Shown here: positions 25,483-34,212 of the stretch, one piece after another
Layout of the letters: each line of letters opens with the position of its first letter
Position numbering within the stretch: position 1 is the first letter of the stretch
Source of the DNA: an uncultured Desulfobacter sp.
GTDB taxonomy: Bacteria > Desulfobacterota > Desulfobacteria > Desulfobacterales > Desulfobacteraceae
Direction of reading: 5' to 3'
Assembly: GCF_963666145.1 (NCBI RefSeq)
Contig: NZ_OY762614.1
Location: forward strand, 2,280,001 to 2,344,000
Length of the DNA: 64,000 nt
Notes under the pieces: generated by a model
The model's database searches: none
What the model was told of the DNA's origin: nothing
What the model saw: only the letters and a program-made list of their open reading frames with translations
Translations under genes and position numbers: made by a program

Positions 25483-26508
25483 ATGAATCATCACTTTAAA
25501 AAAATAGCCATCCGTTTAGGCACTGTGCTGTGTTTACTTTTCCTTGCGGCGCCTGCCACGGCCACCCGAATCAAGGACATGGCCGCCATCCAGGGGGTCC
25601 GTTCCAATCAACTCACCGGGTACGGCCTGGTGGTGGGCCTTAACGGCACCGGAGATAAGAACAATATTCTGTTTACCCGCCAGTCCTTGACCAACATGCT
25701 AAAAAAAATGAATCTCCATTTCGATAAAAGCCAGATCAAAGTAAAAAATGTGGCCGCCGTCATGGCCACAACAAATATTCCACCCTTTGCCAGGATCGGG
25801 GACCGCATTGACATCACGGTGTCTTCATTGGGCGACGCCACAAGTCTTAAGGGCGGGACCCTTTTGGTAATGCCCCTGAAAGGAATTGACGGCAACGTCT
25901 ATGCCATTGCCCAGGGCGCGGTGAGTCTTGCCATTCCCGCCGGGATGAACGACAGGAGCAGCCATCTTCTCACCGCCCGGATCATCAACGGTGCCACGGT
26001 GGAACGGGAGATCCCCTTTAAGCTGCAAGGCAAAGAGAAATTAACGCTGTCTTTATCCCGGCCCGATTTCACCACAGCCCGGCGGGTGGGCGACACCATC
26101 AATGCCGCTTTGGGCGAAGGGATTGCCCAAATAATTGATGCGGGTTCCATCCAGCTGAATGTACCCGAATCCATGCGTCAGGAGCATGTGGCGGAATTTA
26201 TCGCCGATGTCGAGGGGCTGTCTGTGATCCCGGACACCGTTGCCAAGGTCGTGATCAATGAAAAAACCGGAACGGTGGTGATCGGCAGTGAGGTGACCAT
26301 TTCAAATGTGGCGGTGGCCCATGGGGATCTGAACGTCGTGATTCAGGGCCAAAACCCCGAGTATCTGATGGAACTGCCCGGCACGTCAACCATCGGCGAA
26401 CTGGTGAACGGCCTGAACTCTTTGGGAGTCAGGCCCAGGGATCTGATCAGTATTCTGGAAAGCATCAAGGCAGCCGGGGCATTGCAGGCCACCCTAGAAA
26501 TTCTTTAG
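25483..26508 (+). CDS. flgI: Flagellar P-ring protein FlgI
   Basis: The periplasmic P-ring subunit. The 341 residues have a signal peptide (about 1-25, ending ATATR) followed by the near-invariant IKDMAAIQGVRSNQLTGYGLVVGLNGTGD. The C-terminal end LISILESIKAAGALQATLEI is also standard. It is followed by flgJ after 11 nt. Confidence 0.97.
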   Translation: MNHHFKKIAIRLGTVLCLLFLAAPATATRIKDMAAIQGVRSNQLTGYGLVVGLNGTGDKNNILFTRQSLTNMLKKMNLHFDKSQIKVKNVAAVMATTNIPPFARIGDRIDITVSSLGDATSLKGGTLLVMPLKGIDGNVYAIAQGAVSLAIPAGMNDRSSHLLTARIINGATVEREIPFKLQGKEKLTLSLSRPDFTTARRVGDTINAALGEGIAQIIDAGSIQLNVPESMRQEHVAEFIADVEGLSVIPDTVAKVVINEKTGTVVIGSEVTISNVAVAHGDLNVVIQGQNPEYLMELPGTSTIGELVNGLNSLGVRPRDLISILESIKAAGALQATLEIL

Positions 26509-26519
26509 GAGAAAACATT

Positions 26520-26828
26520 ATGTCAATTCAAATGCCCGGTATCACGACACCTGTGACGGCGAACAAGGATGCCACGGATGCAGCCAAGCAGCTCCAGCGG
26601 GAAAAAGATCTTAAAAAGGCCTGCCAGGGATTTGAAGCGCTGATGCTTGACACCTTGATGCAGCGCATGCGCGATACCCTGCCCGGAGACAGTCTTTTCC
26701 CCGAAAGCAATGCGTCCGGCATATACCAGTCCCTGCATGACCAGTCCCTTACGGAAAATTTATCCCAGGGGCGGCGCGTCACCGGTTTCAAGGAATTTTT
26801 ATACCAGCAGCTCCAGGGCAAGGTTTGA
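26520..26828 (+). CDS. flgJ: Rod-binding protein FlgJ, N-terminal domain only
   Basis: A 102-residue rod-cap protein with the FlgJ N-terminal domain (KKACQGFEALMLDTLMQRMR, then GIYQSLHDQSLTENLSQG). It lacks the muramidase domain of enterobacterial FlgJ, a common condition in Desulfobacterota, so wall opening for the rod must rely on another enzyme. It is the last gene of the flgF operon; overlapping hairpins follow. Confidence 0.92.
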   Translation: MSIQMPGITTPVTANKDATDAAKQLQREKDLKKACQGFEALMLDTLMQRMRDTLPGDSLFPESNASGIYQSLHDQSLTENLSQGRRVTGFKEFLYQQLQGKV

Positions 26829-26830
26829 CA

Positions 26831-26859
26831 GCAGGCTGATACAGCCTGCATTGTATCAG
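26831..26859 (+). terminator. Overlapping alternative hairpins after flgJ
   Basis: GCAGGCT/AGCCTGC (26831-26837 with 26843-26849) and CTGATACA/TGTATCAG (26836-26843 with 26852-26859) are both perfect stems and cannot form together. They start 3 nt after the flgJ stop and lie just before a sigma-54 promoter. A terminator role is likely, though no T-run follows. Confidence 0.45.
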
Positions 26860-26863
26860 ATGA

Positions 26864-26879
26864 TGGCACAATAGTTGCT
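26864..26879 (+). promoter_or_regulatory. Sigma-54 promoter for flgN-csrA-fliW
   Basis: TGGCACAATAGTTGCT is a full consensus match with GG-N10-GC spacing, 59 nt before the flgN start. Confidence 0.85.
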
Positions 26880-26938
26880 GTTTATATCCATACCAACAAA
26901 AAAACCGGAAAATATTTCCTTATGACAGGAAGAGAGAT

Positions 26939-27442
26939 ATGGAGAAAGCTGCCAAAAAAATCCAATCGTTGCTTGGGGAAAAACTTGCCTGTTACCAGCA
27001 GCTGCACCTGGTATTAAAGGCCGAAAAAAAGGCCATCGCAGACATTGATCTCGACATGATCTGGGAGACGACCAAAGCCAAGAAAGATCTGGCCGGTAAA
27101 ATAGAAAATGTGCGGGAGAATATTCTTGTCGCCTGCCAAAATCATTTCCCCCGCATGGATCGAAACGCGGAGACGTTCTCCCTGAACAAACTGGTTCATT
27201 CCCTGCCGCTGCCCAATAAACACAAACGCAACATCAGAGAACTCAAGCGGACCATTGATAAAGAAAAGGACATTGTCTCCCATTTCATAAAATCCAATCA
27301 GCTCCAGGTTAAAAAGCATCTGGCTGTTATGGATAACATTATGGAGATGATCGGCAATACCGGTATCCAGCCCCGGTATACGGGCAACGGGATGGTGACC
27401 CGGAAAAAAAAGAACTACTGCCTGTTCGCGGCCCAGGTTTAG
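26939..27442 (+). CDS. flgN: FlgN-like flagellar chaperone
   Basis: A 167-residue all-helical protein resembling FlgN, the export chaperone for hook-filament junction proteins FlgK and FlgL. Features are a Gln/Lys/Leu-rich coiled-coil-like N-terminus (LLGEKLACYQQLHLVLKAEKKAI) and its place after flgJ. AAGAGAG precedes ATG 26939. The expected clients flgK and flgL do not follow; csrA comes next after a 177-nt gap. Confidence 0.75.
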   Translation: MEKAAKKIQSLLGEKLACYQQLHLVLKAEKKAIADIDLDMIWETTKAKKDLAGKIENVRENILVACQNHFPRMDRNAETFSLNKLVHSLPLPNKHKRNIRELKRTIDKEKDIVSHFIKSNQLQVKKHLAVMDNIMEMIGNTGIQPRYTGNGMVTRKKKNYCLFAAQV

Positions 27443-27619
27443 GATCTCCATTGAAATCATTGAACGGGAACAAGGTTGACGCTGGTGCCGCATATGAGTA
27501 TAACAAAGACACGTATGTGTTATGAATTTAAAAATCAATTCACGCAATCTGTAAGGTCTTTTTAAATTCGACTGCTCAAAAATAATTAATGATAGCCTGG
27601 TGGGTTAATTGGTACGCCT

Positions 27620-27868
27620 ATGCTTATTCTAACACGAAAAGTTGGTGAGAGTATCGTCATAGCCAATGATATCATCGTAAAGGTGATTGAAACCGGCAAA
27701 AACAGCATTCGAATAGGTATTGATGCCCCCCGGGAAATATCGGTTCTTCGGCAGGAGGTGTTCGACGCCATTCAAAAAGAGAACATCCTCTCCTCCCAGG
27801 GCACAGATAACATAGATATTGCAAACGCAGCCAAACTGATCGGCAATAAGGACAAGGAGTCTGAATAA
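27620..27868 (+). CDS. csrA: Carbon storage regulator CsrA
   Basis: A dimeric RNA-binding protein that represses flagellin translation in many bacteria and is sequestered by FliW. The 82 residues begin MLILTRKVGESIVI and continue IRIGIDAPREISVLRQEV, the standard core, with a longer C-terminal tail than E. coli CsrA. The ribosome site before ATG 27620 is weak. The fliW gene follows after 3 nt. Confidence 0.97.
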   Translation: MLILTRKVGESIVIANDIIVKVIETGKNSIRIGIDAPREISVLRQEVFDAIQKENILSSQGTDNIDIANAAKLIGNKDKESE

Positions 27869-27871
27869 AAG

Positions 27872-28312
27872 GTGATGAAGATTAATACAAGACAATTCGG
27901 TGAAGTCACCATTGATGGAGATAAAATCATCAATATGCCGGATGGTATTCCCGGATTCAGACAGCAGAAACGATATGTTGTTCTTGAAAAAAAAGACACC
28001 TCACCGTTTTATCTGTTTCAATGCGTGGATGACCCCAATCTGTCATTTGTGGTCATGGACCCCCTTCGGTTTTACCCGGAGTACACATTGTCCGTTAAGG
28101 ATTTTGATAAAACGATCAAGTGGGAATTTGAAAAAGAAGAACTATCCTGTTTTGTGATCATCACCATTCCCAAAGGCAAACCAGAAGATATGACGGCGAA
28201 CTTTATGGCACCGATTGTGATTAACAATGAAAGAAAAGAGGGGATGCAGCTGATCCTCCAAGGCAGTCCTTACTCATACCAGCAGCTGCTTTTGAAAGAA
28301 GAAAAGGATTAA
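27872..28312 (+). CDS. fliW: Flagellar assembly factor FliW
   Basis: A CsrA antagonist that is itself released or held by flagellin, giving feedback on flagellin synthesis. The 146 residues contain NMPDGIPGF, the Pro-rich turn and FVVMDPLRFYPEY, typical of FliW. The start is GTG 27872 or ATG 27875; the nearest AAGGAG is 12-15 nt upstream. It sits directly after csrA and abuts flaG, which is on the other strand. Confidence 0.94.
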   Translation: MMKINTRQFGEVTIDGDKIINMPDGIPGFRQQKRYVVLEKKDTSPFYLFQCVDDPNLSFVVMDPLRFYPEYTLSVKDFDKTIKWEFEKEELSCFVIITIPKGKPEDMTANFMAPIVINNERKEGMQLILQGSPYSYQQLLLKEEKD

Positions 28313-28744
28313 TTAAACATTGGTACTGAAAAGAAGACCGCTTAAATCCTGCATTTTTTCGCGAAGCTTAAGTATCTCTTCGGCGGGGAACTGCTTAATG
28401 ACTTCATCGGTTTCCTTGTCCATAATTTTGACGACCACATCCTCGGTGCCGTCATCAATGGAAAAATTGAGCCTTGTCTGAACCGTGTTGGCAAAATTCT
28501 CAAGGGCTTCCACCATCTCTTCAACATCTTCTCGGGTCAATTTGACCTGATCACCAGACTCCTCATTTTTTTGCTCTAACGTCCGGCTTTTCGCCTGCTC
28601 GGTATTTGCCGAAGCCGATTCAGCCTGTTTTAACTCAGACAGTCTGGTAACCTTGTCACGTGCTGTATCGGCAACAGGTTCCTGACCCCGGATGCCGGTT
28701 TCAGGTCTGTCTGCATTAATTATTGCGTTTCCTGTTACGTTCAT
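28313..28744 (-). CDS. flaG: FlaG family protein
   Basis: A 143-residue filament-associated protein with a disordered N-terminus and the FlaG core LNFSIDDGTEDVVVKIMDKETDEVIKQFP near residues 92-120. The function of FlaG is poorly defined; it influences filament length in some species. AGGAAGG precedes ATG 28744. It is the last of three minus-strand genes led by fliS, and converges directly on fliW. Confidence 0.9.
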   Translation of the reverse strand: MNVTGNAIINADRPETGIRGQEPVADTARDKVTRLSELKQAESASANTEQAKSRTLEQKNEESGDQVKLTREDVEEMVEALENFANTVQTRLNFSIDDGTEDVVVKIMDKETDEVIKQFPAEEILKLREKMQDLSGLLFSTNV

Positions 28745-28773
28745 GCTTCTTGCCTTCCTGGGGTAAACAATTC

Positions 28774-29166
28774 TTACCGGTTGATGCTTATCAATCTTGG
28801 GCTGTTCTTTGACGACCGGTAGCTCTCCAGAGTTGTTTTCCCGTGTTTGAGAGATTTAAGGCTTTTTTCCAATTGGCTTTTATGCCTTTGTATCTCAACC
28901 CCGATGGTTTCGTCAACCTTTAGGATTAACCCAAGGCGCTGTTTAAGTGTTGTCATCCTTTCAGCATCAGATAAAACTTCAGACGGATTGGCCGTGCGGA
29001 TAAACTCATGTATAGCGCTCTTCAAATTTTCTGAGACCCCCCTGCGCTCAATGGTCATCCGGGCTATATCCGGCAACATCTCTGCTTTTAGCAGATCTAA
29101 GTGTCGGTTCTGAAGATCTTCATATTCCCGGCACTGTGTTGAAATATGATCGGATAAGTGTTTCAT
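28774..29166 (-). CDS. Probable small flagellar chaperone (FliT/FlgN-like)
   Basis: A 130-residue, probably all-helical charged protein with two amphipathic stretches and no membrane segment. Sequence alone does not identify it. Lying between fliS and flaG, it fits a FliT- or FlgN-type export chaperone. The spacings of 18 nt to fliS and 29 nt to flaG support one operon. Confidence 0.6.
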   Translation of the reverse strand: MKHLSDHISTQCREYEDLQNRHLDLLKAEMLPDIARMTIERRGVSENLKSAIHEFIRTANPSEVLSDAERMTTLKQRLGLILKVDETIGVEIQRHKSQLEKSLKSLKHGKTTLESYRSSKNSPRLISINR

Positions 29167-29184
29167 ATAAAATGTCCCTAATGC

Positions 29185-29667
29185 TTAAATGGCAATACTT
29201 GTTTTGTGACCATGTTTTTCATACCCTGAATAACTCATTGAAGAAATGTCTTTTTTTTGAGCAACTTTAGCATTATTGGTATTTTTCCCAGTATTGTCCA
29301 ATCCCATTACACTGGTTTCCCATATCCGCTTAAGTTCCATCAGATATTTGTTCGCCCGGTCCAGGGTTTGAATGTCGTTTGTGAGAGAAACTTTACAAAG
29401 TTCCTGCATCATGACCAAAAAAAGGCTCCTTAAAAAAGAGATCTCTTCCCCCTCAATATTACGGAGGGATGCGTTGAGTTCGGAGATAATGGCAATGGCC
29501 TTGCTCAGATTTTCGCCTCTTTGCTTGGGATCTTTATTGATTACCCCTTCCCGGGCAAAGCTGATACGTTTAATGGCGCCGTCATAAAGCATGAGGATCA
29601 ATTTTTGTGGATTGATTTCACTGCTGACCTGGACCTTCTGATAAGAACTAAGGGCATTGTATACCAT
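29185..29667 (-). CDS. fliS: Flagellin export chaperone FliS
   Basis: The chaperone that binds the flagellin C-terminus and prevents early polymerisation. The 160 residues start MVYNALSSYQKVQVSSEINPQKLILMLYDGAIKR, written here only to show the family's conserved ends: YxKVQV and LILMLYDGAI. The C-terminal 30 residues are variable. AAAGGAG lies 11 nt before ATG 29667. A sigma-28 promoter is found upstream. The flagellin gene itself is not in the window. Confidence 0.94.
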   Translation of the reverse strand: MVYNALSSYQKVQVSSEINPQKLILMLYDGAIKRISFAREGVINKDPKQRGENLSKAIAIISELNASLRNIEGEEISFLRSLFLVMMQELCKVSLTNDIQTLDRANKYLMELKRIWETSVMGLDNTGKNTNNAKVAQKKDISSMSYSGYEKHGHKTSIAI

Positions 29668-30044
29668 GTTAATTTAACGCTCCTTTTTGCAACCCCTTAA
29701 CATTTGTCATCCTTAGGGCTGCACTAAAAATTTGTGTGCATACGACTGCATGGAGCCCATTTCATAAGGCGTGCAGTCATCGGGTCTTATTTTAGTGTAT
29801 GCGCTTTTTCGTTTGGGCCGTATTCATGAATTCTTAAAGTTATTTATCGGCAAAACCCGGTAAACCTTTACACATAATTCTCCTGATTTTTTTCAAACGC
29901 ATCTGATCTTGTTTCCGGTGTTTTAATGGTCATCGGCAACGTTTTGTACCCAGGTTTCATTCCTTTTTCTTGACATCTGCCTGCAATCAAAGTAGTTAGG
30001 GCCAATCTTTAAATATTTTCAATAAGTTGAATAAGGAAAAAATA
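29668..30044. other. Divergent regulatory gap fliS / IHF gene
   Basis: About 375 bp without a gene. It contains the sigma-28 promoter for fliS, a leader inverted repeat GACTGCATG/CGTGCAGTC (29744-29752 with 29770-29778), and a TTGACA (29970-29975) that could be the -35 box of the plus-strand IHF-like gene, although no good -10 box follows. Confidence 0.5.
29844..29870 (-). promoter_or_regulatory. Sigma-28 (FliA) promoter for fliS operon
   Basis: Read on the minus strand the site is TAAAGGTT, an 11-nt spacer, then GCCGATAA. The -10 box is a perfect match to the enterobacterial FliA consensus and the -35 box differs at one base. It lies about 175 nt before fliS, leaving a long leader. Confidence 0.82.
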
Positions 30045-30341
30045 TTGACACTTACCAAAATGGACATTGTCGAAAAAATCTCAGAAACACTTGATCTCTC
30101 AGGCGCCGAAGCCAAAGATACGGTGGAAGAGATGCTTGAAATTATTAAATTTACCCTGGCATCCGGAGAAGACCTCATGATATCGGGCTTTGGAAAATTC
30201 CAGGTAAACAAGAAAGACCCCAGAAAAGGCCGGAATCCGGCAACGGGTGAAACCATGATGCTGGACGGCAGAAAAATTGTGACCTTCAAATGTTCCGGCA
30301 AACTGCGCAACCAGATCAACAACGCCCAAACGGCTGAGTAA
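30045..30341 (+). CDS. IHF alpha / HU family DNA-bending protein
   Basis: A 98-residue nucleoid protein with the family pattern LTKMDIVEKISETLDLS, then ISGFGKFQVNKKDPRKGRNPATGE, which includes the DNA-inserting arm (GRNPATGE). The start LTLTK matches IHF alpha (MALTK), so I chose TTG 30045, which has AAGGA 7 nt upstream. IHF bends DNA at sigma-54 promoters, which suits the flagellar neighbourhood, but direct regulation here is not shown. Confidence 0.9.
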   Translation: MTLTKMDIVEKISETLDLSGAEAKDTVEEMLEIIKFTLASGEDLMISGFGKFQVNKKDPRKGRNPATGETMMLDGRKIVTFKCSGKLRNQINNAQTAE

Positions 30342-30363
30342 CGCTGTCGGACGGTTCAGGATT

Positions 30364-32175
30364 TCACCCGATCCGCTCCTTTTCAAGAAGACGTGCATAT
30401 TCGCCGCCGGCCCGGGCAAGCGTTTCATGGCGGCCCTGTTCAATGATTTGCCCGTCCCTTAACACCAAAATCCTATCACATGATTTTACGGTTGAAAGGC
30501 GATGGGCAATGATAATGGACAACCGCCCCGCCATCAATTTCTTCATGGCATCATGGATTTTCACCTCGGACTGGGAATCCATGTAAGAGGTCGCCTCGTC
30601 AAAAACGATCAAATCAGGATTAAAGGCAAAGGCCCGGGCAATGCACACCAGTTGTTTTTCCCCCGAAGAGAGAGGTCGGCCGCCATCCTGAAGCACGGTG
30701 TCAAGTCCTGAAAATTTATCAAACAGAAATGAACAGTTGGCCTTTATCAGGGCCTCGCGGAGATGTTCATCATCCTGGGGGCACTCACCATCCCGGCGCC
30801 GCACAATATTTTCCCGCACGGTGCCCGAAAACAAAATGGGGTCCTGCATGACCAGGGCAGTGTGCTGCCGGATGCCGGCAATATCCATATTCGCAAAATC
30901 CCGACCGTTAATGAGAATATGTCCATCTGTGGGGCTGTAAAACCCGGCCGCAAGATTGATAATGGTACTTTTCCCGGCCCCGGTCTGCCCCACAATCCCC
31001 ATGGATCTTCCATTTTCAAGGTTGAAACTGATATGTTTCAGAACCGGCACACCGGCGGTGTATGAAAACGACACATCTTCAAATGCCAAATGCCGGATGC
31101 CATCCGGCACAGCCTTCCGGGGCCCATTATCCTGAAGTGCCCGGGGTGTGTTTAATACCGTAATGATCCTCTCGGCCGAGGCCAGCGCGTTCTGCAGGAG
31201 ATTAAACTTTTCGGACAGCTCCCTCAAGGGCCTGAAAAACAATTTCATATATGTCAAAAATGCCGCAAGCTCACCAATGGTCAGCACCTGGTTTTGGACC
31301 ATAAAAGAGCCGTTCCAGATAATAACCGCCACGGCCAGGGTGCCCATGAGGCCGACCATGGGCATGAAAACAGCAAATACCCGTATATGGGACATGGCGG
31401 CACTGAAGTGGGACAGATTCAAACGTTTGAACTCACGGATAAAGTGCGGGCCGGCCATACAGGTCTGGATGACCCGGATACCGGTAATGGCTTCGGAAAA
31501 ACGGTGATTAATCTCAGCTGTCTTTTGCCTCAGGGTCCGGAATACCCTGCGCAAAATACCCGAAAAATAAACCACGCCCGCAAAGACCACGGGAACAATC
31601 AGACTCAAATAAAAGGTCAGCCGGTGATTGGTGAAAAACAGGATGCCGAACACCCCTGCCATGAGTAGAAGATCCCTGAAAATAAAAACAAGCACGCTTG
31701 TAAACATCTCGTTCATATTTTCAATGTCCCCGGCCACCCGGGCCACAAGCCGCCCCGAGGCATTTTTATCAAAATAGGCAACAGGCAGATCCGTCATATG
31801 GTTAAACAGGCGGCACCGCAGATTGAGCATGATTTTCTGACCCGTATACTCCATGAACATGGACTGGCCGAAGTCCAGCACAAACCCGGCCAGGATTACG
31901 GCACCAAACAAGATGCCGAACATAGAAAACCGCTGGATCTCAAACCCCAGGATATTCACCCCAGGAGCCCCTGAAGCAAGAATAAATCCGTCAATGGCCT
32001 GCTGGATGAGCCAGGGCTGGAGCAGTTCAAACCCGGTCACTATAAACACCAGAAAGGTCGTCAACCCAAGCATCCAGACGTAGGGCCGGACATAGGGGAA
32101 CAAAGCCTTAAACAGGGCCAGGTCGGCCAGGCTGACCTTTTTTTCCTCGTCGGAAAATGCGTGGGGCCGGCTCAT
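30364..32175 (-). CDS. Heterodimeric ABC exporter subunit, catalytic half
   Basis: A 603-residue half-transporter with a membrane domain of six helices (about 30-330) and an ATPase domain: Walker A GQTGAGKS (396-403), Walker B ending DEATS (catalytic Glu527) and His558. Its signature is LSSGEKQ rather than LSGGQ. It overlaps the partner gene by 4 nt. The two resemble pairs such as TM287/288 and YheI/YheH, exporters of drugs or lipids. The substrate is unknown. Confidence 0.9.
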   Translation of the reverse strand: MSRPHAFSDEEKKVSLADLALFKALFPYVRPYVWMLGLTTFLVFIVTGFELLQPWLIQQAIDGFILASGAPGVNILGFEIQRFSMFGILFGAVILAGFVLDFGQSMFMEYTGQKIMLNLRCRLFNHMTDLPVAYFDKNASGRLVARVAGDIENMNEMFTSVLVFIFRDLLLMAGVFGILFFTNHRLTFYLSLIVPVVFAGVVYFSGILRRVFRTLRQKTAEINHRFSEAITGIRVIQTCMAGPHFIREFKRLNLSHFSAAMSHIRVFAVFMPMVGLMGTLAVAVIIWNGSFMVQNQVLTIGELAAFLTYMKLFFRPLRELSEKFNLLQNALASAERIITVLNTPRALQDNGPRKAVPDGIRHLAFEDVSFSYTAGVPVLKHISFNLENGRSMGIVGQTGAGKSTIINLAAGFYSPTDGHILINGRDFANMDIAGIRQHTALVMQDPILFSGTVRENIVRRRDGECPQDDEHLREALIKANCSFLFDKFSGLDTVLQDGGRPLSSGEKQLVCIARAFAFNPDLIVFDEATSYMDSQSEVKIHDAMKKLMAGRLSIIIAHRLSTVKSCDRILVLRDGQIIEQGRHETLARAGGEYARLLEKERIG

Positions 32176-33920
32176 GATCTGCCTCCCGGGGATTGTTTTT
32201 CTGACTGTTGGACCTTAAAAGATGTGCGATAAAAAGCATTGGATATCTTGAGCTCCTCGTGGGTGCCCTGGTCCGCAATGGTGCCGTTCTCCATCACATA
32301 AATCCGGTCGCAGTCGGCAAGTGCAGAAAGCCTGTGGGAAACCATGATCATGACGGCATCCCGGTTCATTTGGCTGATGCCCCGTATTACCTGCTCTGCA
32401 GTCCGGGTATCCAGATGGCTGACCGGATCATCCAAAAGGATCACCGGCTTGGGCCGCACCAGGGTCCGGGCCAGGGTCACCCGCTGTTTTTGCCCGCCGG
32501 ACAAGGTCACACCCCGTTCTCCGACCATGGTGTCAAGCCCTTTGGGCATCCGGGCAATGGTGTCGCCCAATGCACAAAGCCGGATGACCGGTTCCAGGAA
32601 GTCACGGACAGAGCCGCCCGAAAACTGTTCACCCATTAAAATATTATCTCCAAGGGTGCCTGAAAACAGAAACGGTTCCTGGGCCATAAAGCTGATATGA
32701 TCCCTTAAAAATTCAGGATCAAATGTTTTCAAATCTTTTCCGTCCAGGCAGATCCGTCCGGTCATGGGGTCGTACAGACGCGGGATCAATGAAAGCAACG
32801 TGGTTTTTCCGCATCCCGGTGGGCCGGTTATGCCGATCCTGGACCCGGGCGGGATCTCCATTGAAATATCCGAAAGCACATTCACCTTTCCATCATAGGA
32901 AAAACCGACCTTTTCAAACCGGATATTGCCGTTCAACCCGTCCGGCATCACCGCATCTCCAGGAAACATTATGTCGGACCGGGTGTCCAGCAGAACGTTG
33001 ATGCGTTTCAAGGATGCCATGCCCCGCTGCAGCATATTGGTCACCCACCCGATGGCAATCACCGGCCAGGCCAGAATCCCCAGATATTGAATAAAGGCCA
33101 CAAACTCTCCGGGGCTCAGTTGATTCTTCATAACCAGACCGCCGCCGTAAAGGATGATGATCAAGGTGGAGATATTAAAGAAAAGACCCAATAAGGGTCG
33201 CAGCAGGGCGTTAATATAAACCCGTTTCAAATTTTTTCTAAAATAACGTTTGGCGCTGTGTTCCGTCTTTTGCCGGACCTGGGGCTCAAAATTGAATACC
33301 TTGATGACACGGATACCGAAAAAACTTTCCCTCACCTGCTCGGTAAGTGCGGAAAACGCCTCCTGGGCGGTCTTATGGTACTGATGCATCCTGTTGCCCA
33401 GACTTTTTGTCACCACAACCAGAAAGGGAAGCGGAATCAGACACAAGGCTGCAAGTTTGGGACTGGTCCAGACCATAATGCCGATGCAGGCACTGCCCAA
33501 AAGCAAGGTATCCACCAGGGCAATGATGCCGAAACCAAAGGCCATACGCACATGAAGAATGTCGGATGTGGCATGGGCCATGATGTCCCCGGCTCGGGTT
33601 TTGTCATAAAAAGCGGTGTCCAGGCCGAGCATATGGGCGTACAAATCATCCCGGATACCCCGCTCAAGATCCCGGGCCGCCCCCATTAAAAGGATACGCC
33701 ATCCGGAACGAAGCAAGGCCATGAAAAGGCCTGCCCCCACAATGACAGCGCATTGCACCAGAAGGACATGACGGTCAAAATGCGCATCGGCCAGAATATC
33801 AACCGCCCTGCTGACAACCTGGGGAACCACAAGCTGAAGCAGATCCACCACAATCATACAAAAGATGCCCGCAGCAATCTTTCCTATATTTTTTTTGAAA
33901 TAATAGAAGATCAGCTTCAA
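32172..33920 (-). CDS. Heterodimeric ABC exporter subunit, degenerate half
   Basis: A 582-residue half-transporter with Walker A GPPGCGKT (366-373) and an intact LSGGQ signature (473-477). Its Walker B reads LLDDP, with Asp498 in place of the catalytic Glu. Combined with the LSSGE signature of the partner this predicts one poorly active ATP site, as known for this exporter class. The start is TTG 33920 with GGAG 8 nt before it. First gene of a two-gene minus-strand operon. Confidence 0.9.
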   Translation of the reverse strand: MKLIFYYFKKNIGKIAAGIFCMIVVDLLQLVVPQVVSRAVDILADAHFDRHVLLVQCAVIVGAGLFMALLRSGWRILLMGAARDLERGIRDDLYAHMLGLDTAFYDKTRAGDIMAHATSDILHVRMAFGFGIIALVDTLLLGSACIGIMVWTSPKLAALCLIPLPFLVVVTKSLGNRMHQYHKTAQEAFSALTEQVRESFFGIRVIKVFNFEPQVRQKTEHSAKRYFRKNLKRVYINALLRPLLGLFFNISTLIIILYGGGLVMKNQLSPGEFVAFIQYLGILAWPVIAIGWVTNMLQRGMASLKRINVLLDTRSDIMFPGDAVMPDGLNGNIRFEKVGFSYDGKVNVLSDISMEIPPGSRIGITGPPGCGKTTLLSLIPRLYDPMTGRICLDGKDLKTFDPEFLRDHISFMAQEPFLFSGTLGDNILMGEQFSGGSVRDFLEPVIRLCALGDTIARMPKGLDTMVGERGVTLSGGQKQRVTLARTLVRPKPVILLDDPVSHLDTRTAEQVIRGISQMNRDAVMIMVSHRLSALADCDRIYVMENGTIADQGTHEELKISNAFYRTSFKVQQSEKQSPGGRS

Positions 33921-34212
33921 CGTTTAACTCCGGTTAGTAAATGGGCTGCAAGGGCAGATTAAATCATATATTAAAAAAAAATAAGCATTCGGCAAAAAAT
34001 TTCAATGTTGCAAGCATTTCAGATAGGAATCACACCCTTATTTTGAGGGTCGTCAGGCCTGTACAACATTTAGATTGAACATTTCCTGGTTTTTATATTG
34101 ACACCCATTTTAATGATATTTAATCTAACTCGTATGCTGATAATCATGGTATAACAATAGTCGACATCATAAAAGGGTCCCTCTTGAATGTTCCAAATTA
34201 GGGAGTAAAACT

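Noticed and set aside
27611..27626. Sigma-54-like TGGTAC before csrA
   Set aside because: GC is one base off the required spacing and the site overlaps the start codon.
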